This document shows, one piece after another, positions 1 through 6,264 of a stretch of 14,189 bases of DNA. How positions within the stretch are numbered: the stretch's first letter is position 1; each line of letters starts with the position of its first letter. The notes below the pieces were generated by a model, which was not told where the DNA came from, made no database searches, and saw only the letters and a program-made list of their open reading frames with translations. The stretch covers positions 1 to 14,189 of the forward strand of contig CAZHMB010000015.1 of the NCBI GenBank assembly GCA_964533515.1, in the 5' to 3' direction. Both the position numbers and the translations under genes were made by a program. This DNA is from CAZHMB01 sp964533515 (lineage in GTDB: Archaea > Nanobdellota > Nanobdellia > Pacearchaeales > GW2011-AR1).

Positions 1-116
1 ATAGTGTATGCACCTATAAATGAAGTTATTAATAAGGACATAAACCCCAAAAAATGTGTTCTAGAATTTTCTAAGTGAAGTTTTATTAATTTGTATTCTT
101 TTTCTTCTTTATCCAT
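1..116 (-). CDS. Partial small membrane protein (3' end cut by window edge)
   Basis: An open frame begins with ATG at 116 and runs off the window after 38 codons. The visible protein is a charged, lysine/glutamate-rich stretch (residues 1-20, starting MDKEEKEYKLIKLHLE) followed by a hydrophobic segment from about residue 22 (HFLGFMSLLITSFIGAY), which looks like the first transmembrane helix. An AGGA lies about 10 nt upstream of the ATG as a possible ribosome site. The gene starts 30 nt after the tRNA-Leu gene on the same strand and I see no TATA box of its own in that gap, so co-transcription with the tRNA or a promoter inside the tRNA gene is possible. I do not recognise the family. The call is weak because only the N-terminus is visible. 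Confidence 0.55.
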   Translation of the reverse strand, partial: MDKEEKEYKLIKLHLENSRTHFLGFMSLLITSFIGAYT

Positions 117-146
117 TTTGTTATTTTCCTGAACCTATTTCAATCA

Positions 147-293
147 TGTGGGTGAGAGGATTCGAACCCCCGCAAGTACAAGACTACTGCCTTTCTAACT
201 TTTAGAGTTCCCAAAGTTGGAAACCCCAAAAATCCATATAATGGATTTTTTAAGTCTTAAGGGCAGCCCGTTTGACCACTCCGGCACACCCAC
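147..293 (-). tRNA. tRNA-Leu (anticodon UAA) with intron
   Basis: On the minus strand the 7-bp acceptor stem GTGGGTG/CACCCAC closes at 293 and 148, with discriminator A at 147 and no encoded CCA. The anticodon stem is CTGCC (266-262) with GGCAG (191-187). The loop starts C-T-TAA-G, putting anticodon TAA at 259-257. A 15-nt variable arm and T-arm loop TTCGAAT follow, so this is a type II tRNA as expected for leucine. A 63-nt intron sits directly after position 37, the canonical archaeal site. The mature tRNA would be 84 nt. A TATA box lies about 30 nt upstream. tRNA-Ser is excluded by the anticodon. Confidence 0.95.
193..255 (-). other. tRNA-Leu intron (bulge-helix-bulge type)
   Basis: The 63-nt insert lies between tRNA positions 37 and 38. 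Its ends and the flanking exons can form a relaxed bulge-helix-bulge: loop bases CTTA face TTAG with one T-T mismatch, bulge AG/A holds the 5' cut, and bulge AA/A holds the 3' cut. Inside, two hairpins are visible, an AAAAATCCAT/ATGGATTTTT stem and a GGGTTTCC/GGGAACTC stem with G-U pairs. Splicing by the archaeal tRNA endonuclease is inferred from known tRNA biology. Confidence 0.85.
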
Positions 294-318
294 ACATAGA
301 AATCTTACAATTAAATGA

Positions 319-328
319 CTTATAAAAT
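319..328 (-). promoter_or_regulatory. TATA box for tRNA-Leu
   Basis: ATTTTATAAG on the minus strand is centred about 30 nt before the tRNA 5' end, in the 40-nt gap after the cyclophilin stop codon. This fits an archaeal TATA element with transcription starting a few bases upstream of the mature tRNA. Confidence 0.6.
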
Positions 329-333
329 TATTG

Positions 334-903
334 TTAACCCAAAATATCGGCCTTAATTATCTTAACTTCTTCCAACGGCCTATCAGAAGAATCCGTTTGA
401 ACTTTTGCAATAGCGTCTACAACATCCATGCCCTCAACAACTTTTCCAAAAACTGGATGTTTGCTCGTCAAGGGTTGTTTATCAAAATCAAGATTTTCAT
501 TATCTACAAGATTTATAAAAAACTGACTACCTCCAGAATTCGGACCTGAATTCGCCATGCTCAATGTTCCTCTTAAATTGGATAAACCTTCAACAAACTC
601 ATCTTCAATCTTATAACCTGGACCACCCATTCCTGTTCCAGTAGGATCTCCACCCTGAATCATAAACTCATCTATAACTCTATGAAAAACAACTCCGTTG
701 TAAAATCCTTCACGAACAAGCTTTTCAAAGTTCCCCGCAGTCACCGGCATCTTCGAAGAATAAAGTTCAATAACTACATCTCCTTCAGAAGTTTCAATTT
801 TCACTTTTGTGTTCGAATTTTGCATATTAAATATTACAACCAATGAAATAACAATTAGAAGAATTATAAAGCTTGCGATTAAATACTTTTTGGAAGTTTT
901 CAT
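334..903 (-). CDS. Membrane-anchored cyclophilin-type peptidyl-prolyl cis-trans isomerase
   Basis: This 189-residue protein catalyses cis-trans isomerisation of Xaa-Pro bonds. Residues 7-27 form one hydrophobic helix after a lysine-rich start, with no lipobox cysteine, so it is probably a signal anchor with the enzyme outside the membrane. The cyclophilin domain spans about residues 33-188. FHRVI (73-77) carries the catalytic Arg75. FMIQGGD (80-86) supplies Phe80, Met81 and Gln83. GSQFFI (125-130) supplies Phe128, and the HPVFGKVVEGMD block supplies His149. The tryptophan that binds cyclosporin in eukaryotic CypA is replaced by Leu138, as is usual in prokaryotes. It lies 30 nt downstream of the flavoprotein gene and may have its own promoter in that gap. 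The family call is secure; the extracytoplasmic location is inferred. Confidence 0.95.
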   Translation of the reverse strand: MKTSKKYLIASFIILLIVISLVVIFNMQNSNTKVKIETSEGDVVIELYSSKMPVTAGNFEKLVREGFYNGVVFHRVIDEFMIQGGDPTGTGMGGPGYKIEDEFVEGLSNLRGTLSMANSGPNSGGSQFFINLVDNENLDFDKQPLTSKHPVFGKVVEGMDVVDAIAKVQTDSSDRPLEEVKIIKADILG

Positions 904-924
904 AAAAAGAAAATGGAAAAAGGG

Positions 925-933
925 TTTTTAAAA
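925..933 (-). promoter_or_regulatory. Possible TATA box for the cyclophilin gene
   Basis: TTTTAAAAA on the minus strand is centred about 26 nt upstream of the cyclophilin ATG (903). This is the spacing expected for a leaderless archaeal transcript. The 30-nt gap to the upstream gene shows no Shine-Dalgarno-like sequence. Confidence 0.45.
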
Positions 934-1851
934 TTATTTCCTTGCTTCAAGATCTTCATAAACTGAATGGGCCGCAATCGCTCCCTCGCCACATGCAGTC
1001 ACAGCCTGCTTGAAAACATTATCTGTTGTATCTCCCGCCGCAAAAACTCCTTCGACATTTGTCGCCCTTCTTTTATCCGCTTTGATATATCCTTTCTTAT
1101 CTATCTCAACCCCCATCTTCTTAGCTATCTCGCTATCAGGTAAACTTCCAATCTCAATAAACAAACCATCTAAATCAATCTCTTTTTCATCTCCATCTTG
1201 CAAAATCTTCACACCCGTAAGTTTTTCCTCTCCCAAAAATTCTCTTACTTCAGAATTAAAAATTGCTTCGATGTTCTTAACTTTTTCAACTTCTTCAACC
1301 CAAGCCGGCTCGGCCCTGAAAAACTTTTCTTTTCTATAAAAAATAGAAACCTTCTTTGCAAATTTGCTCAGCAAAAGTGCAGCAGTTAAAGCAGCGTCAC
1401 TTCCCCCAACAACCCCAACAACTTTGTCCTGATAAAAACCCGCATCGCAAGTCGCACAATAACTAATTCCCTTTCCAGTAAGTTCTTTTTCACGAGGAAG
1501 TTTTAATTCCTGTCTTTCACTTCCAAGAGCAAGAATTACCTTTTTCGATTCATAATTTTCCTTAGAAGTTTTGACATTAAATTTTCCGTTCTCTCCAGAA
1601 ATCCCATTAACTTTTCCCAGCTTAATTTCAATTCCAAAATTTTTGACTTGTTCCTGAAGTTTCTGGACTAATTCAAAACCCGTTATTCCGTCGTAAGTTG
1701 GAAAATTGCAGATTTTATGGGCCTTAGAAATCTGTCCTCCCAGCATTTCACCAATAACAATAGTTTTAAGTTTATATCGGGCGGCATAAACTGCAGCCAT
1801 AAATCCCGCCGGCCCTGCACCAACAATTATCAAATCATATTTTTCTGTCAT
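934..1851 (-). CDS. trxB: Thioredoxin reductase (FAD-dependent pyridine nucleotide-disulfide oxidoreductase)
   Basis: At 305 residues this has the usual length of low-molecular-weight thioredoxin reductases, which pass electrons from NAD(P)H through FAD to thioredoxin-like proteins in the cytoplasm. The FAD-binding GAGPAG motif is at 11-16, the redox-active CATC at 132-135, the nucleotide-binding VVGGSDAA at 147-154 and the second FAD motif AAGD at 271-274. The NADPH-selecting HRRxxxR block of the E. coli enzyme reads YRKEKFFR here (172-179), so phosphate recognition may be altered and cofactor preference cannot be read from sequence. A TATA box 26 nt before the ATG supports this start. The cyclophilin gene follows 30 nt downstream, so the two may be co-transcribed. 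No thioredoxin or glutaredoxin gene is visible in the window. Confidence 0.93.
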   Translation of the reverse strand: MTEKYDLIIVGAGPAGFMAAVYAARYKLKTIVIGEMLGGQISKAHKICNFPTYDGITGFELVQKLQEQVKNFGIEIKLGKVNGISGENGKFNVKTSKENYESKKVILALGSERQELKLPREKELTGKGISYCATCDAGFYQDKVVGVVGGSDAALTAALLLSKFAKKVSIFYRKEKFFRAEPAWVEEVEKVKNIEAIFNSEVREFLGEEKLTGVKILQDGDEKEIDLDGLFIEIGSLPDSEIAKKMGVEIDKKGYIKADKRRATNVEGVFAAGDTTDNVFKQAVTACGEGAIAAHSVYEDLEARK

Positions 1852-1872
1852 AAAAGATAAAAACTAGCGGGG

Positions 1873-1881
1873 TTTAAAAAA
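1873..1881 (-). promoter_or_regulatory. TATA box for trxB
   Basis: TTTTTTAAA on the minus strand is centred at about 1877, 26 nt upstream of the ATG at 1851. This fits a leaderless transcript. Confidence 0.6.
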
Positions 1882-1895
1882 CTTTATTATCCGAA

Positions 1896-1929
1896 GATTC
1901 ATACTTGAATCGAGGAGTTAAAGTTCCTC
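1896..1929. repeat. Two abutting inverted repeats between divergent promoters
   Basis: GATTCA-TACT-TGAATC (1896-1911) is a perfect 6-bp inverted repeat. It is followed at once by GAGGA-N8-TCCTC (1912-1929), a perfect 5-bp inverted repeat. They occupy the space between the trxB and argS TATA boxes, upstream of both, so they should not be transcribed. Binding sites for a dimeric regulator are a reasonable guess, without direct proof. Confidence 0.5.
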
Positions 1930-1934
1930 AAAAA

Positions 1935-1943
1935 CTTTATTAA
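1935..1943 (+). promoter_or_regulatory. TATA box for argS
   Basis: CTTTATTAA is centred at 1939, 26 nt upstream of the ATG at 1965. There is no Shine-Dalgarno sequence directly before the ATG, so translation is probably leaderless. Confidence 0.55.
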
Positions 1944-1964
1944 CCAACCTTTCTTACTCAAGAT

Positions 1965-3689
1965 ATGGAAGAAGAGATAAAACAAAAAATTTCTGTGGGA
2001 TTGACGAAAACAATTAAAAAACTCTCCAAAGAATGGGAAACAGACTTAAAATTAAAAGAAGAACAAATACTTAACCTACTTGAAACACCCCCAACCTATG
2101 ACCTCGGAGATTTTGCATTCCCCTGTTTTTTCTTAGCAAAAGATTTCAAAATGTCGCCTCAAGATATTGCTCTTAAAATAAAAGAAGAGTTAGGAAGCCC
2201 CTGGACAGGTCTAGAAGATATCCAAACCCAAGGGCCGTATGTTAATTTCTTCTTAGACAGAAAGCACCTTGCATTAGATTTAATAAAAAACATAAAAACT
2301 CAAGGGAATGATTTCGGAAGTTCTGAAATTGGAAAAGGACAAAAGATAGTTATTGACATGTCTTCACCAAACATTGCAAAGCCTTTCGGCATAGGTCACC
2401 TAAGATCTACAATAATCGGAAATTCAATCGCAAAAATATCAGAATTCGTAGGTTATAAATCAATCAAGATAAATTACTTAGGAGATTGGGGAACCCAATT
2501 TGGAAAAATGATTTTCGGCTATAACAAATTCGGGGATGGGAAAAAATTGAAAACCAATCCAATAAAACATTTATTAGAAATCTATGTTAAATCAAATAAA
2601 GAAACTTACGAAGAAAATGCAAGAGAAGAATTTAAAAAATTGGAACAAGGAAATAAAGAATCTCTAAAATTATGGGAAAAATTTAAGAAATTAAGTCTGA
2701 AAAAATTTGATGAAATTTATTCAACGCTGGGTATAGATTTTGACGTCGTTTCGGGGGAATCAAAATATAACAACAAAATGGAACCCATTATAAATCAATT
2801 AAATAAGAAAAAATTATTGAAAAAGTCAGAAGGCGCACAGATTGTAGATTTAAAAAAATATAACCTTGGGGTTGCGCTCATCCAAAAAACAGACGGGACT
2901 AGTCTTTATGCAACAAGAGATTTGGCAGCAGCAATTAATAGAAAAAAAGAATATTCTTTCAACAAATTATTTTACGAAGCCGGCCAAGAACAAACATTAC
3001 ATTTTAAACAAGTATTCAAGATTCTCGAATTGTTAGGATATTCGTGGGCAAGTGACTGTAAGCACATCTCACACGGATTATATTTGGGGAAAGACGGGAA
3101 AAGGTTTGCAACAAGAAAAGGAAAAACGATCTTTATGGAAGATATCTTTAAAGAAACCCAAGAATTAGCTAAAAAGGAAATCAAAAAAAGGTCACCAAAG
3201 CTTTCAAAGAAAGAACTCAACTCAAGAGCGCATAAAGTTACTATAGCTTCTATCTTCTATGGGGATCTAAAAAATTATAGAGAAAACAATATCCTTTTTG
3301 ATATAGGAAGATTCACATCTTTCGAAGGTGACACTGGCCCTTATCTTCAATACAGTTACGCAAGAGCTTCAAGTATTCTAAAAAAAATAAAAAAAGTCCC
3401 TTCAAACGTTTCAAAATTAAAAGATCTCGAAGAAAAAGAACTACAATTAGTTTTGAAACTAAACGAATTTCCAGAAGCCGTTCAGAAAGCTTACAAAAAT
3501 TTAAACCCTGCAGAAATTGCGAACTACTCATACTCTCTAGCCCAAATCTTCAATGAATTTTACCATGAATGCCCGGTCATTCAAGAAAAAGAAAAACAAG
3601 CATTCAGAATTTCATTGGTCAAATCTTTCAGACAAGTTTTGAAAAATTCTTTAAATCTTTTAGGAATTAATGTTTTAGATAGAATGTAA
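1965..3689 (+). CDS. argS: Arginyl-tRNA synthetase
   Basis: This 574-residue class I synthetase attaches arginine to tRNA-Arg. An N-terminal tRNA-recognition (Add1-type) domain covers about residues 1-100. The catalytic core carries SSPNIAKPFGIGHLRST (133-149), LGDWGTQFG (172-180), DGTSLYATRDL (310-320) and LGKDGKRFATRKG (374-386). The last block takes the place of KMSKS, which many ArgRS lack. The alpha-helical anticodon-binding (DALR) domain begins near FEGDTGPYLQYSYAR (453-467) and runs to the end. The HIGH signature reads GIGH (142-145), with its first histidine replaced by glycine while the catalytically more important last histidine remains. The start is fixed by a TATA box 26 nt upstream. 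The 3' end overlaps the convergent rad50 gene by 15 bp. Confidence 0.97.
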   Translation: MEEEIKQKISVGLTKTIKKLSKEWETDLKLKEEQILNLLETPPTYDLGDFAFPCFFLAKDFKMSPQDIALKIKEELGSPWTGLEDIQTQGPYVNFFLDRKHLALDLIKNIKTQGNDFGSSEIGKGQKIVIDMSSPNIAKPFGIGHLRSTIIGNSIAKISEFVGYKSIKINYLGDWGTQFGKMIFGYNKFGDGKKLKTNPIKHLLEIYVKSNKETYEENAREEFKKLEQGNKESLKLWEKFKKLSLKKFDEIYSTLGIDFDVVSGESKYNNKMEPIINQLNKKKLLKKSEGAQIVDLKKYNLGVALIQKTDGTSLYATRDLAAAINRKKEYSFNKLFYEAGQEQTLHFKQVFKILELLGYSWASDCKHISHGLYLGKDGKRFATRKGKTIFMEDIFKETQELAKKEIKKRSPKLSKKELNSRAHKVTIASIFYGDLKNYRENNILFDIGRFTSFEGDTGPYLQYSYARASSILKKIKKVPSNVSKLKDLEEKELQLVLKLNEFPEAVQKAYKNLNPAEIANYSYSLAQIFNEFYHECPVIQEKEKQAFRISLVKSFRQVLKNSLNLLGINVLDRM

Positions 3690-5753
3690 TGTTTCCTCTC
3701 CACTAATCTCCGCAATCCCACTAGTGCCTGCAACTTTCTCAAATCTCACAATATTTTCAACAAAACTTTCTATCTTTTGCTCATGGCTTACTATAATCAA
3801 TTGCCCAACATTCAATTCTTGTAGAACATCTCTCATCTTATCAAGTTGCTGATCTGAAAAGCCATCTGTCGGCTCATCAAGAATAACAAAATCTCGCGTC
3901 TTAATCTTACTCAACATTGAATTAATTACCTGATTCAAGCTTAATCTATAAGCAAGGGCAATAGCCGTTCTTTCTCCACCTGACAAATAATTATAATCTA
4001 ACTCATAATCTTGTTGTTCAATAATCGGAGTAAAATCTTCATCAAGATGAACATTGAAATTATCACTCACCAACATGCCAAACCACTCTGAAAACAAATT
4101 AGAAAACTCCTGCTTCAATTTTGCCATGACATTTTTTTCAACTCTTGAAATCAAAGGAACAAATTTTTCGCTCAACCAATTTTCCAAATTTCCAAGATAA
4201 TTCAACTCATTCCTAACCCGTTCCCCTTCAGAAATTTTCTTCTCAAACTCTTGTATCCGAATCCAAAAAAAATCAATCTCCTTTTTCAATTCAGCAACCT
4301 TGATTTCGGCTAGCCTCTCTTCGTTTAAAGCTGAATCCAATAAAACCCTTTTATCCTCGTACAACGAACCATACTTTTGCATCTCTAAAATAAACTTCCT
4401 AAGTTCATCCATCTGTGTTTGAAGGATCTGTATGTCCTTTTCAATAGAAATATTTCTTTCTTCCAATTCCGATATAAGTTTCTTTTTTTCTTCAAGGCTC
4501 TCTAATTTAAGTTTAAGCACATTCAAATCCTGAATCTCCTTCTCATAATTTCTATTCAAATTTTCAACGCTCTGAATGGAATAATCTAATTTCTCTTTTT
4601 CCGAATTAAGAAGAGCAACCTTCTTCAAATTTTCAGAACTATTCGTATCCATCTTCTGAACAACATTATTCTTATATTGCTCATTAACATCCTGCAAACA
4701 AGTAGGGCACACTTCAATATGAACCAATTTTTCTTTTATTTTTTCATTGTCTTCATTTTTAAACTTCAAGGAATTAACCTGCGAAGAAAGTTCCAACATT
4801 TTTCCATTATACTCAGAAACTTTCTTTTTATTTTCTTCAATCTCCTTATGAAGCCTTTCCAATTTACTCTCGTCGAATTCTAATTTCTGGACTTCAGCTA
4901 TCTGCCCATTCAAATTTTGAATAGAATTCTTATTTGAAACAATTGAATCATTCTTATTTGAGATCATTATTCCTGACTTTTCAACTTCTTGTTCAAGTTT
5001 AATCTTCTCTTCTCTCCTTTTAGAAAGCTCGTTCAACTCAATTTGTATCCCATCCCGAATATTTTTTTTAACCCCAAAAATTTTCTCAAAATCCACCAAA
5101 TTACTTTTTTTCTCTTCGATCCCAATCTTCTTATTTATCAATTCTTCTTTTTCTTTTTCAAGATTCAAAGTCATTCCTTCTTTCAATCTTTTTTCCTCAC
5201 GAATTTTCGCGGCAATAATAGAAACATTCTCTAGGATTTTCTTGTATTTATCAACACCAAAAACATGTCTCAAAGTATTAACCCTTGTATCTGGATCTTG
5301 TAAAATAATTTGCTTCATTTCTTCTTGAGGGGTATAAACAGTAAACTTATACAAAAGATTTTGTTTTTTGGAAAACTCCTTGGGATAATTCAGCAACTCT
5401 AAAACTTTATCCTTCACTTCTGTAACAGACAACTCCTTTTTTTCACCATCAATTTCGATTGAGCAATAACTTTGGCTAACATTCTTCGCCCTTTTCAATC
5501 TTCTTTCAATAACAACAGAATTTCCATCTATTTCAAATTCCATTGTAACCCCACCTTCTTCCTCCCCATTCTTCAATAAAGAATTTCCTTTCTGCCCTGG
5601 TTGTAAACCAAAAAGAGCAAACTCGATAGACAACAAGACAGAAGTCTTTCCACTTCCGATATCTCCAGAGAGTAAAGTATTTCCAACAGGAAACTTCACT
5701 TCTTGCTCTTTGTAACTTCTTATATTCTCAAGTTTTATCCAATTTATCTTCAT
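3675..5753 (-). CDS. rad50: DNA double-strand break repair ATPase Rad50
   Basis: This SMC-like ABC ATPase partners with Mre11 to tether and process DNA ends. Walker A GDIGSGKT is at 30-37, the Q-loop glutamine in YTPQEE is Gln143, and the zinc hook CPTC is at 349-352. The ABC signature LSGGE is at 590-594, Walker B VILDEP at 623-628, and the switch histidine is His657. Long coiled-coil arms run from about 170 to 345 and 355 to 545. At 692 residues it is shorter than many archaeal Rad50 proteins (near 880), with the shortening in the arms and all catalytic parts present. The ATG follows the stop of the GNAT-like gene by 3 nt, so it is translated from the mre11 operon. Its end overlaps argS by 15 bp on the opposite strand. 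Confidence 0.95.
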   Translation of the reverse strand: MKINWIKLENIRSYKEQEVKFPVGNTLLSGDIGSGKTSVLLSIEFALFGLQPGQKGNSLLKNGEEEGGVTMEFEIDGNSVVIERRLKRAKNVSQSYCSIEIDGEKKELSVTEVKDKVLELLNYPKEFSKKQNLLYKFTVYTPQEEMKQIILQDPDTRVNTLRHVFGVDKYKKILENVSIIAAKIREEKRLKEGMTLNLEKEKEELINKKIGIEEKKSNLVDFEKIFGVKKNIRDGIQIELNELSKRREEKIKLEQEVEKSGIMISNKNDSIVSNKNSIQNLNGQIAEVQKLEFDESKLERLHKEIEENKKKVSEYNGKMLELSSQVNSLKFKNEDNEKIKEKLVHIEVCPTCLQDVNEQYKNNVVQKMDTNSSENLKKVALLNSEKEKLDYSIQSVENLNRNYEKEIQDLNVLKLKLESLEEKKKLISELEERNISIEKDIQILQTQMDELRKFILEMQKYGSLYEDKRVLLDSALNEERLAEIKVAELKKEIDFFWIRIQEFEKKISEGERVRNELNYLGNLENWLSEKFVPLISRVEKNVMAKLKQEFSNLFSEWFGMLVSDNFNVHLDEDFTPIIEQQDYELDYNYLSGGERTAIALAYRLSLNQVINSMLSKIKTRDFVILDEPTDGFSDQQLDKMRDVLQELNVGQLIIVSHEQKIESFVENIVRFEKVAGTSGIAEISGEETLHSI

Positions 5754-5756
5754 TTT

Positions 5757-6263
5757 CTACTCTTCAATATCCCCAAAATTTACGCCCCTTGGAAACTTTA
5801 CCAAAACTATGCTTGATTGATTATCGTCAGGATGTTTAATTAAATTTACTGGAACATAACCACAAGATTTCATGAAATTAATAACTCCTACTTGACTAGC
5901 AAGAGCATCACAGACCATATAATCAAAATCTTCTCCCAATCCCCCCTCAATTTGTCTTAACATAAATCTTGGAACATATCGATTAGAAAATTCAGGGATA
6001 ACTCTTAAATTTTTTAATTCTCTTGCATTTGGATCGGTCTTAGATTGCTGGAATATTAAATCAGAAATAGTTCTATCATAATATTTTCCAAGTATAGCCG
6101 TCTTGACTTCTCTAGATAATTCATCCTCTACTTTTTCAAGCCACCCCATATAATTAGCATATCCCGGATTATGTTTTGCTGCAAATTCAAGAAGTTCAAA
6201 CAAATCCGTTCTTGATTCAACTGTCCTAAAACTTATATCAAAGCTAGCATTATTTCTTATCAT
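5757..6263 (-). CDS. GNAT-fold (N-acetyltransferase-like) protein between mre11 and rad50
   Basis: This 168-residue protein has a layout resembling the GNAT fold. There is a beta strand (about 8-16), helices (19-52), strands around 55-72, then LKNLRVIPEF (83-92) leading into a helix, like GNAT motif A. DYMVCDALASQVGVINFMKSCGYVPV (about 114-139) resembles the motif B pattern, in which a residue near the helix precedes a 'lone GY/GF' strand. The terminal strand IVLVKF follows. The glycine-rich R/QxxGxG pyrophosphate loop is not recognisable (FSNRYVPRF instead), so acetyl-CoA binding is uncertain. It starts 1 nt after the mre11 stop and ends 3 nt before the rad50 ATG, so it is almost certainly made with them. 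It is not NurA-like: I see no NurA motifs and the size is too small. The function is unknown; a modifying or structural role in the Mre11-Rad50 complex is inference. Confidence 0.65.
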   Translation of the reverse strand: MIRNNASFDISFRTVESRTDLFELLEFAAKHNPGYANYMGWLEKVEDELSREVKTAILGKYYDRTISDLIFQQSKTDPNARELKNLRVIPEFSNRYVPRFMLRQIEGGLGEDFDYMVCDALASQVGVINFMKSCGYVPVNLIKHPDDNQSSIVLVKFPRGVNFGDIEE

Positions 6264-6264
6264 T

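Noticed and set aside
1010..1339. Plus-strand open frame opposite trxB
   Set aside because: It lies wholly inside a gene with clear FAD and CATC motifs, and its serine/proline/phenylalanine-rich composition is typical of an antisense shadow.
3084..3130. Missing KMSKS in ArgRS as a sign of inactivation
   Set aside because: Lack of a canonical KMSKS is common in active arginyl-tRNA synthetases, and the substitute block GKDGKRFATRKG is well formed.
4000..5300. Low-complexity A/T-rich tracts with many short repeats
   Set aside because: They encode the Lys/Glu-rich coiled-coil arms of Rad50. The periodicity is at the protein level and I saw no regular repeat-spacer pattern suggesting CRISPR.
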